A DNA stretch of 64,000 nucleotides from Actinernus sp. WN-2022 (lineage: Eukaryota > Cnidaria > Anthozoa > Actiniaria > Actinernidae), in NCBI GenBank assembly GCA_030867875.1, contig JAOWCC010001501.1, forward strand, positions 31,020,792 to 31,084,791, in the 5' to 3' direction. Positions 32,929 through 44,200 of the stretch are shown one piece after another (positions within the stretch are counted from its first letter, which is position 1; every line of letters begins with the position of its first letter). The translations under genes and the position numbers were made by a program. The notes under the pieces were generated by a model. That model was not told where the DNA came from. It saw nothing but the letters and a program-made list of their open reading frames with translations, and ran no database searches.

Positions 32929-35119
32929 TCATACTACTAACAAACAGACTCCATAATTGGAAAGGGATGTCAAATTTAATAATATCCACGGCAAGTTTGA
33001 GATCGATAGGTTGAATATGGTTTGAGAAATTTGATTTTATAAAAAACGTGAAAAGTTACAAAGCCACAACAACAACAACAACAACGTTTTTATTTTACAA
33101 ACATAAAATTACAATTACACTGACCCGCAAATAGCTAAAAAAAAGCCAATTGTGGCGGGCCGTGAATAAATAAACAGAAGAAACAATACATTTAATAATT
33201 CAAGGAATGAAGGAAGGAGAAGGGAAGGGAGAAAAAAAGAGAAAAACTTAGGGTAATAAGTAAATGTAAAGGATAAGAAGAACGAATAATAATTAATTAT
33301 TATTATTAAAAATAATAATTATTTGGACTGAATTTTCTGAATTATCATGGGTACATCAGCATTGTCATCCTCATATTCTAATATTGTTTGAAGTAACTTT
33401 GGTATGGCTGTATGACAATGTTCGCTGTGATGTGACTAGCTAACTTTTCATAATGCACACTATCGTGGGGCTGTAAAGAGAAGTCAGGCATGGTACCACT
33501 ACAATGGGATAGGACTTGAGAAAGGCCCCCTATACACTCTTATCAGATCAACTAAAATGTGTATAAAATCTGTACTCATTTCAATTGGTACCAACAATTT
33601 AATAAGTATGAACATAATCGAGGGCAAAGATGCTTTCCAGGTATATTCAAGAGAGAATGAGGTAAGAACGAATCCCCCATACATGGGTCGTCTGTTCCAA
33701 TGATAATTCTTTGAAATCTATTTTTAGATTAATAGAACACAGCCTGGTTATTTTAAGAAAGACACCTGATTGGCGTAAAGTGGCGCTCTTGTGCAAAGGA
33801 GTGGTTTATAACAATGCTATGAGGATCAAGGAGATATAAACTGGGTAACTAACGAGGGCAGCCTACCAGAATAAGATAAATAATACTTACATCACGTGTT
33901 GTGAAACTAAAAATAGATTTAACATAATTATAATGGGGATTCGTTATCTCACCTCATCCTCTCTTGGCACTGGAAGGTTGGCATGGATTCAAGTGGATGA
34001 AAAATACTGCTTTTATGAGAAATGTTTAGCAACTTGAAATCGGTTCACTGTAACCGAAATCAAGTTTCTAGAATAGCTGAGATTTTGTAATCCGCTTTAA
34101 TCTTTGTCATCCTCAATCAAATAAGTTTTAAAAGCCTTCTGGGGACATTCACATGGTATTTATCTTCTATCTCAAAGTGTTATTTTGTAGTTTCGTTTTA
34201 AAGAAACTTGAAGGTGCTATTCGATTCACATTTTGAAAGTAATGGATGAGAAATAATATTGTGCAAGGTTATGGTGGAGTAATAAGTACCACTCGAGACC
34301 TGTATTCTGATTGCACCCTGTAGCTATATTCATTTGTTTTTGTACTGCACGTTCTAAAGGTTAGGGTGTTTTGTATTGTTGGGTAAGGCAATGCTGTGGC
34401 TCGTTTCGAGCGGTACAGGCCGGCTCTCATGGTGTTAAAAACATGTAGAGCTGGAAGCAGAGAACACAATATGGAGCAACTAAAATTCATTACAAGCTGT
34501 TAACAACCGTTGGAAAGAATCTTGAGATCAGATGTTGCAAGAGTACTATAGTAACGATCGTTAAATTATCCTAGCGTCCGAGATCCAATAACTCTTTAGT
34601 AACATGTTCTGCAGTCTTTTTTTTACTCTGTCTACTCTGTTACAGTACATGTGATCGTTCTGGAGAAATACCAAAGCTAAAAATGCCTATACTTATATAT
34701 AAAACATATGTGACCATTGATCGACAGAAACAACAATAGACCAAACAAATTACACACGTGTGATTGGTTGAGAGTTATTCAAAGAATAGTTGAGTGACTA
34801 CATTTTAAATATTTAATCAAGCTTATTATTTTCCGTCCTTCGATATTAAATATTCATATTCCTTCGTATTCGAAACTGACCAAAACTTGAAAATAATTGG
34901 TCTAAAACATAAATAATGTTTCCGTGATTTTTCAATTCAGGTTTGCTTCGATTTGTTTTTCAACTTGTTACTATAGGAATATCTTAATGGTCTTCAAATG
35001 ATGTTGAAAGACTAATTTTGCTCACTATTAGAGAGAACGTAACTAAATAGGTTGCAACAGTCTTCGGAGAGTTTATTAGTATAACTGGATTGGACAGTAA
35101 AGAAAAGACAGCTTTAATA
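32929..35119. other. Intergenic region before the TMEM117 locus
   Basis: Contains an AAC-repeat and AT-rich microsatellites (about 33068-33085 and 33285-33320) and no recognised exon. The 5' UTR and promoter of the TMEM117 locus should lie near its right end. No TATA box stands out. Confidence 0.35.
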
Positions 35120-35212
35120 ATGTCATCCAAGGTTCATCCGTCGATCATCACAATAAACCCGAAAGAACTTCGAGAAATACAAAAGATACATGAGCTGGGG
35201 AGAAAATACTGG
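35120..35212 (+). CDS. TMEM117: TMEM117 module 1, exon 1 (N-terminus)
   Basis: ATG at 35120, 31 codons (MSSKVHPSIITINPKELREI and onward to RKYW), donor TGG|GTAAGG in phase 0 matching exon 2. The N-terminus is not conserved in the family, so the assignment rests on phase, position and a good donor. An in-frame TAG upstream was not needed for the call. Confidence 0.65.
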
Positions 35213-38200
35213 GTAAGGTGAACATTTGTTTGATATACATGTAATAACTGATGTGTTGTATCATATGTTAGTATCATAATGATTGCAAACATATTATGCT
35301 ATGGACTATGGAGTAGACTAAGTATTTCCTTTTGTAGGTAATATTTGTCTGCAGTGAGTAATTGTGAGTTTATGATATCATTAGTAGAGCATATTGAGAT
35401 ATATACGGAATTCATCACAGGTATGGCGGATGATCAAATAAACGGCTTTCACTTACTGTAAGACAACAGTGTTTCCAATGATAATTGAATCTTACTCCAA
35501 ATAACTATAGTCTTGTTTCATATTGAAAAGTTTGATTTCAGTAATGGGAAGCAATAATCCTGATTCGTATGTTTTGGGATTTCAAGTAATGTGAGATTTA
35601 TGAACTTTTTATAGCTGCTTAATGGAACTACTTCTTTGTAATATAAAAATAAAGATTGAAGAAGGTTTTATTAGAACTAGAGTAGAACTTGTTCTATATC
35701 TAAGGCAGGCCCGGCTAATTTTAAACGAACTTCCTTGAGTTGTGTTTGATTCGTATGTTTTGGGATTTCAAGTAATGTGAGATTTATGAACTTTTTATAG
35801 CTGCTTAATGGAAGTACTTCTTTGTAATATAAAAATAAAGATTGAAGAAGGTTTTATTAGAACTAGAGTAGAACTTGTTCTATATCTAAGGAAGGCCCTC
35901 GCCTAATTTTAAACGAACTTCCTTGAGTTGTTACATTCAAAGATGTGGCATCTCCAATTCATCCGTTCAAATTATGATTATGATTTTATCGCCTGTTAAA
36001 CACTTTATATAGTCTATAATTATAGTACGAGCTCTCTATGTTCAAATGTACATATGATATATTTCAGTCGTGTTAATCCTCTCGTGAGTATAACGAGGCT
36101 TCATTTGACGATTTCAGAATTTATATTTGCTGTCCTATTCACATGCTGCCTTTCGGTCTGGTCACGTGGGTTTAAATCAAATTGACCGACAACGTTTTCT
36201 GGAATACTTATAGCAGTATACATTTCATATTTAACAATTAGACTACGAGCTCGATGTTCCTATCGGCTGCTAGTTGACGAGGAGTGTAGCTCTGAGTCAA
36301 CTATCAGCCATAGAAACCGATAGCGAGTAGTCTAAACCAGCTAGTACAATCTTAAACTGAAACAAGAATATCATTTTGACGACTTGGCAGCCATTGCTTT
36401 TGAAAACCGGCTTTTTCGCTGCTCACTGTCTATCACAGATTATAGTTCACCACAACATTTTGGCGCGCGCTCATTGGTCAAAAGCGATCACGTGACGTGA
36501 TAGTTGTCATCCGCGGAGGCAAACTATCAGGCGTTATAGTTCACCACAAACTTTTGGTGCGCGCTCATTGGTCAAGAGCGATCACGTGACGTGATAGTTG
36601 CCGTCCGCGGAGGCAAACTATCAGGCGATAGTGCCCGCTGAGCACGAAAGACAATTTTGTGTTGAACAATAACGCAAATAGACTGTGTCTGTCTCGGACC
36701 TATCGGCTGATAGTTTCCCTTGGAAATTTGATGTTCTTAAAACTAGCATATAAGCCCTCGAACTTCGTTCTCGGGCTTATATTTGTTTTAAGAACATCAA
36801 ATTTCCGCGGGCAACTATCAGCCGATAGTTCCTCGACGGACACAGTCTATTTGTATAATAGTGCCCGCTGAGCACGAAAGACAATTTTGTGTTGAACAAT
36901 AACGCAAATAGACTGTCTGTCTCGGACCTATCGGCTGATAGTTTCCCTTGGAAATTTGATGTTCTTAAAACTAGCATATAAGTACTCGAACTGCGTTCTC
37001 GGGCTTATATTTGTTTTAAGAACATCAATTTCCGCGGGCAACTTTCAGCCGATAGTTCCTCGATGGACACAGTCTATTTGTAGAATAGATAGTGAGTAGC
37101 TTAGCCAATCAGATTGCAGGATTCGTGATAGAACAATAGTTGGTTCTACTAATATGCAATAGACCAGTTCGTGTTTTTTCCTGACATATTGAATAAGATG
37201 CAAAAAAAATCGCTTTATAAGAAAACGGAGAAAATTTGGAGAGTTTTGGACTCTCGCATTTAGTGAGGATTCAACACAAGTGTATCAAATTTTCAGTATA
37301 ATGAGATATTACAAAATTAGTGTTATTTTAATAAATGAGTGAAATTTGAGCTGGATTGAGTTGCTCTTCCAAACATTAAACAATTGTTAGTTTTCCATAC
37401 AGTTGCTATATAATTATGACGACCGAATTACAAATTACGTATATTTCCCAGATGCTGATGCGGAATACTGATGTTAATGAGAGAACCAGCAGACATGGAA
37501 AATTAAACCTAGTCGTCTGTCCCCGATTCAAACGGGAGACAGAGGGAGGGAGGTCGTTTGTAGTGTCGACTACACGTTTCTGGAATACGATCCCAAATGA
37601 AATAAAAAGAAAACCGAGTCTAGGTAGTTTCAAGAAAGCTATGTTCGAATATTTTTTTGTTACTTATAAGGATATAGAACATTTTACCATTTAAATATTA
37701 GCTCTGCCTTTGGCGTCACATTTTTACCATTTTTAATATAGATACACTGTACATATAGTCCAATATTGATACGTTTGTCTTTTAGCTTGCTCATAAATTA
37801 ATTATATTTTGTAATTGTTATTCAGAGTTTTTATATTTTATGATATTAATTGTAGGAGGGCCACTGGTTTTTCAGTTGTAATACTGTTATGTGTCTACCC
37901 TCTATAAATAAAGTTGATTATTATTTGATTATAAAGGAACAGGTTAGATTTTTAAACATTATCATATGAACAGTAGAAAAGTAATTACCTTTAAACTTCA
38001 TATACTTGTGAAAATGTACACAATATTGACACACACGAAATTTGAGGTTGTTTGGAGAAATATTCACCAGATGCCAGATCTCCAAACTTTAGAAATTTCC
38101 ACATGTTTCCTTATAAATCGAACACTTTGCACTGACCTCATTCAAACTGTCGGAAAAATCGCGAACTGGTCAATTCTCTCGTATTCTCTTGTGAGTATAA

Positions 38201-41200
38201 ACATCTGCATTTGGCAACTTGGACTGGTTTCCATCAGAAATCGATCGGCTTTTACTTCATCGTTGGCAAGATCGGCCCTTTAATGAGCCAAAACATTTTG
38301 ATCAATAAAGAATGCAAAGAAATGATAAAATATTTTTTCTAAGACATCGTAAAACCAATAAAGTTCGTTCATCAGTTGATCGAGATAATTAATATGAATG
38401 TTGTGTTAGCAATCGAAATGACAACATATTGGCGTGTCATGTAAGCTGTGAGATTTCCCTATATGCTTGTTTCAATTGAAGACATTTTCTTTTTACCCCA
38501 TCCATAATCTAAGAATAGACCATTTTACTTAGCCTATATTTGTCGTGCTTATCTCAAATCCTTTAGGAAAAAGATTCTTTCTTCAAGAGATTTCCATATC
38601 AATGTATCTTCTCGTTCGTTAACAAGAAGTAAATGAAACAGTGCACGACGTGATCTGAACGTGATCTAAAATGAAGCAATAAAGATGGCGGCTTTTGCTT
38701 TTATCCACAATCCTTTGCACGCGAAAATCTTTAATCGCGGTAGAGAGTATACAAATCTAAAAACAATCCAGTACAACTGATGTTGCTAATACACTGTCAT
38801 AAAAGAGAACAGGGGATTTATACGTGTTATTTCGATTGTGCTAGGTTCGCAAGGGATTATGGTCAAATGCACAGCCGCCATCTTTTTTTCGTGCGATCTA
38901 AAATGGGAAATAAAACATGTTTTCATTTAAGTGGCCTTATAAACTATCCACATACTCGGGAAATCTGTATTGAATTCCGCAGCCTAAAGTAGATCTTCTG
39001 CGATACGAGGAAGAAGAAAAGAAAACTGACGTGCAGAGGTGGCGGTACTACCTGCGCCATCCCTGGCTTCGTATCTGTACAGCGTATCTGGTGGTGTTCT
39101 GTAACTTCCTGATCTTCGCTGAGGACCCCGTGTCACACAGTTACACTGAATGCACCATCGACTACATAGGAGATGTGTACACATTTGTGTTTGCAAGGTA
39201 AGGGCGATCTATGGATATACGTGACCCATTTGGGATTGCTGTGACGTGACCCATGTGGGATTGAACAGTTTAGACGGGCAACGTAAAACAATAAATACAC
39301 AGAACGATCGACAGAGCCCGTTTTATATGTGTGTTTTTTAAAGTAATATTCCGGGCGGTGCAGTAATGTGGCCAATACCTTTGTTACACTCTAATCACTC
39401 TGTGAGTGTAAAACATTTTACTAACTTAACTACATTTTATTTACCACAATTCACTCTTTTCACCTGGTGGCCATCTTGGATTCAAAGCGAGGCAATCCTT
39501 TGTTTTTGCCAGGTTAGCCTCTTTTTGACTATCCCTCACTACGAGGCTAACCTGGCAAAAACAAAGGATTGCCTCGCTTGGAATCCAGGATGGCCACCAG
39601 GTGAAAAGAGTGAATACACAGCTTTGGCTTTATTCTGTATAACGTTTTGTCAGTACGTTAGTCACGAGGGCAACCTATACTGGCAAGGTTACGCAGTAAT
39701 AAGAAAAATGGCAGATGCATGGTATCGATGCAACTGATGCAAGAGTTAAAGGTTGAAAAAAGGTGACTTTTAATTAAGACGAGAATATGGAAGATCAACA
39801 GCTAGAGTAGACTTGAATTATTTGACTCATTATTTACTACAACGGATAATTCAAGGAAAAATATCAAACTAATCCAAATATCCGGTGGGTGAAGGCGTAC
39901 AGTTGTACGGCCCCGCAAATGATCCCAGGCCCGCAAATGATCCCGGCCCGCAAATGATCCCGGCCCGCAAATGATCCCAAACTGATCGTCCCACAAATGA
40001 TCACGGCCCGCAAATGATCCCAAAATCGTCCCGCAAATGATCCCGGCTGAAAATATGAATGGGAACGGATTTTGGATTGCGAGACTATTCTGTTTGCAAT
40101 TCTTCGTATGGTTTTCTTATGCTTATTATCATTTTGCGTATATATTCAATAAAAAGTTTAGCTGGATTCCTTGAAAAATCTATCATAGTAAACTCAGCCA
40201 CAAACACTTGGAGTCTTTAGTCTACGTTTCACGCGGTACTTAGATAACAAAAAACATGTGCAATTTTTAGAAATCCAATTTACTGTATAAACGACCGTCT
40301 CAGCCTGCACTACGAAACGCTTGCGTAATATATAACTGATGATAACTTGTCGACAACAAATTAGTGGGTCGCCTGTGGTTTCGGCGGGAATCAACGCCTC
40401 GTAGGTGGTCTAGTTGTGTGACAGTTCCTTCAGTGTTTACAAATGCAAAATAGAGAAACCCTCGCTACTTCTTATTGTGCTATTGCTTATACTTGTCTGA
40501 GCGTTTCCTCGGTAGGAGATGAGGATGACAAAAAGAACAAGAAATTGAGAGCTTATAAATGATATTTCCAGTGTTCTTCGGTGGAATTTGCCGGTATTGC
40601 CTGTCATTGAACTACCACGTGCTTGCAATCTGCACAAGCCACTTTTGCACAGGTATATATGCAATTTGATTTGAAACCACTTGTCCAGTCAAGTAGGATA
40701 TTTTAAAATTTGGCCATACATAAGGAGTTGAACAACTGCTGAGACTAAATTGATACTGAAATTACTATAAATACAGAACCCTAGCTATAGCCTGGAGACC
40801 ACAAGCAAAGTACTGTAGTTAAGATAAGTTAACAAAGCCTCTCTAATAACTGATTTTCCATGTCTATAATATAAAGCTGAGTGCAGATACTTATATTTGC
40901 CAGTTTGGTTGCTGAACTGTCATGCTAGTTTTCTACACAGCAACAAAAATAGCTGTATTCCTGTATTCAGTGGAACCCCGTTATAACGGACACCGAAGGG
41001 ACCAGAGAAAGTGTCCGTACTAACGGGTGTCGCGGGTGTCCGTAATAACGGGATATTTTTTTACAGAAAATGGACATAGTTGAAAACTGCAAGTAACTTT
41101 GGGGTATCCGTAAGGCGGGGTTCCACTGTATATAATACCCGTGAGTATGGATTTTATCAATGGTTGTCATTGACGCCTGCGTTGCCGTTGCTGTATAATT

Positions 41201-44200
41201 CAAAATGATAGGTGTACAATTTTGTCATGATTACGCATCAAATTTACGCATATATTTACCAGTTTTATATTGCCGATGCGGCATTTGCCGCGAGGACGGA
41301 TTGTATGAATGTCATTAAACAGTCGTCAGCCCAAGACGTCATTAAACAGTCGTCAGTCCAAGACGTCATCAAACAGTCGTCAGTCCAAGACGTCATCAAA
41401 CAGTCGTCAGTCCAAGACGTCATCAAACAGTCGTCAGCCCAAGATGTCATTAAACAGTAGATAGGATTTCACAAAATTGTTGTTTGACTCTTTTTTTTTA
41501 TTCAATCAAAATAGGATAATCCCGACAACCTAGCTTAGGCTTTCTCTTGCTTTCTTGATATCTTTTAATATCTTAACCCCATGCCTGTGAAATGTTGGGC
41601 AAATCAACTAGCGGTGGTCGACTACAATGCTCCTCTTTTCATTACTAAACATGGCTCTCAAACAAAGGAGCTATAAATGCAATTTTAATTAAAAGTATCG
41701 TGTCAAACGTTTTCCGGAATAATATTCAAGGAGCCCAGGTTTTCCTATGTGTTTTGAGCGGGCTTGTTTTAATTTGAGCTTCTTTAAAAATACAGTAGAT
41801 TGATGATTTTACAAAGAAAGCGGCGTCTATTACTTACTAACACGTACTCAGAACATTTATTTTCGGATAACTATATTCATCATGCAGTGTATCCAGCCAA
41901 GTTTTTTTGATTGAAAAATATAAAAAAAGAAATGTATATATGCAAAATAAAATTATAAGCATAACATAAAAACATGTAGAATTCCAAATGAAGAGTCTCG
42001 CAATCCAAAATCCGTTGCCATTCCATATTTTCAGCTGGGATCATTTGCGGGAGGATTTTGGGATCATTTGCGGGCCAGGATCATTTGCGGGCCTGGGATC
42101 CGCATTTGCGGGGCCGTACAGTACTCCCATATATAAGCTATATCGGGTATGTGCCGCTCTAAAAAGTATGGGTTTCGAGCTGTTTTAGTCTGAAATAGGG
42201 TGATCAATTTTGCCTTTTTAGTCTGGAATGGGGTATGATTTTGACGTGGAAGTATAATACCGCACATGTTCATTTATTTCTCTTGTTATTTTGACACTGT
42301 TCTTCAAAATAAAATAAGAAGGAGAAATATAAACCACGGAGAAAACTTAGATTCGATAAAATGATTATATTTCCGCTTTAAGTGCTGCATGAAATAGGGT
42401 ACATAATTTCAGGTCAGGCCTGAAAAGGGTACGGAATATCATATATATTTTGGGTTGAAATAGGGTCACGGGAGACCCATGCGGTAAAACCCCAACCCCG
42501 GTCACCCCGGCTCCAAACAACCATCTCAAACATACCACACAGCTGCAAAGCACCGCTGATATAAGTACAGGTAATCATCCAACCTCGTTCCCATGGTCTT
42601 CTCGGTCAGATCCAAGATGGCGGGTACCCGAGAGAAGACCCTGGTAAAGGCTGGATCACGTGATCAAACACTCCCAGATTTTGGGAGTATTTTGTCACGT
42701 GATTTGGCGATCTAAGATGGCGGCCAAGCTAAATATGGGAATAGTTCATGACGTGTACAAACCATAGGTATCCCAATCCGGAGTGGGCGAGATGCGGTTA
42801 ACGGTATTTCCACGCGGCGAACGACGTAGTGAAAACAGGTCTGCTAAACGGTTCGAAATGGAGTTTACTTGGATAAAGAAACAGTGGAAGGGTATCACAA
42901 AGCTACCAGGATGTATCTATATAAGCTAGAAGAGAATCCTAAAAAGCCGTTCATTTTCTGTTAGCGTTGAAGCGAAGCGATCGATAGCACATGTTCAGAT
43001 TTAACGGCTTCTCCTAGCTTTACCACTGATGAAACTTACCAGAAAACTACCCAGTTATGCACTTCATCTATTGCTCTACCTACACAGCGTGTTTTAAGGT
43101 TATTTAAAATCGTTTTATTGATCAAATTTAAGCAATCGAATCTAAATACAAGCACCTCTCTGGACTCAGTCCGTTTGGCCAATAAAAAGCATTGTTAGAA
43201 CAACCCTTGCGTCATAATCGAAGAGCCAATCAGAATACGTGACAGTTCAGCCTTTACCAAGGTCTTCTCTCGGGTAGCCGCCATCTTGGATCTTACCGAG
43301 AAGACCCTGTGGACGAGGTTGGGTAATCATCTGAATTCGAATGCAATTCGGGATTAATTTGAACGAGTGAGATTTTCAAAGAGTATCGAAATTGCCTGAG
43401 CCCGTAGAGATCTTTGAAAAATCTCACGAGTTCAAATTAATCCAGAATTGCACGAGAAAGCCATATGATTACTTGTTAATAATGTTCATCCGCGTATTTG
43501 TGCTTTTTGTCGTGATGTTATTCAAAGATTTTGCTTCAGTTTTTCAACTTCTCCCGGCTGTAAATGTGGAAATCTCTCTTTGTTAATGTTCTACATTGTT
43601 TCAAAAGTTTGGAAACACCGCCGCCTCTCAGTTGATCCAATTCATGAGTTCTGGTTGGATATAGTTTGTTCACATTTGAGGTATTACATGATTTGGCACT
43701 CAGGTATTACATGATTCGGCACTGGTATTACAGCTATTATATCTCAGCCAATCAAATTTGAGAACTCGTTACATGTATATATTATAAGTCACAGAAGAAC
43801 TGATTGCACTCTACAGGTATCCCACGGGCTCGTTCGTACTTGTTAAACTCGTTGCATGTATATTATAAGTTAGATAAGTCACATAAGAACTTATTGCACT
43901 CTACAGGTATCCCACGGGCTCGTTCGTACTTGTTAAACTCGTTGCATGTATATTATAAGTCACATAAGAACTGATTGCACTCTACAGGTATCCCACAGGC
44001 TCGTTCGTACTTGTTAAACTCGTTGCATGTATATTATAAGTCACATAAGAACTGATTGCACTCCACAGTTATCCCACAGGCTCGTTCGTACTTGTTAAAC
44101 TCGTTGCATGTATATTATAAGTCACAGAAGAACTGATTGCACTCCACAGTTATCCCACAGGCTCGTTCGTACTTGTTAAACTCGTTGCATGTATATTATA

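Larger units (their letters stand above)
39900..42125. mobile_element. TIR-bounded element (about 2.2 kb) with subterminal repeats
   Basis: GTACGGCCCCGCAAATGATC at the left and TGCGGGGCCGTACAG at the right are terminal repeats. Next to each end are several copies of GCCCGCAAATGATCCCG (six left, three right, in opposite orientations). The repeats then continue as unique inverted arms (GGATTTTGGATTGCGAGACT and AGTCTCGCAATCCAAAATCC). The interior is non-coding and holds a nested element and a 27-bp array. It is a non-autonomous DNA transposon. Confidence 0.8.

Noticed and set aside
38989..39197. Alternative acceptor at 38989 for module 1 exon 2
   Set aside because: It would begin with TAG in the required frame. 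The acceptor at 38983 keeps the frame from exon 1.
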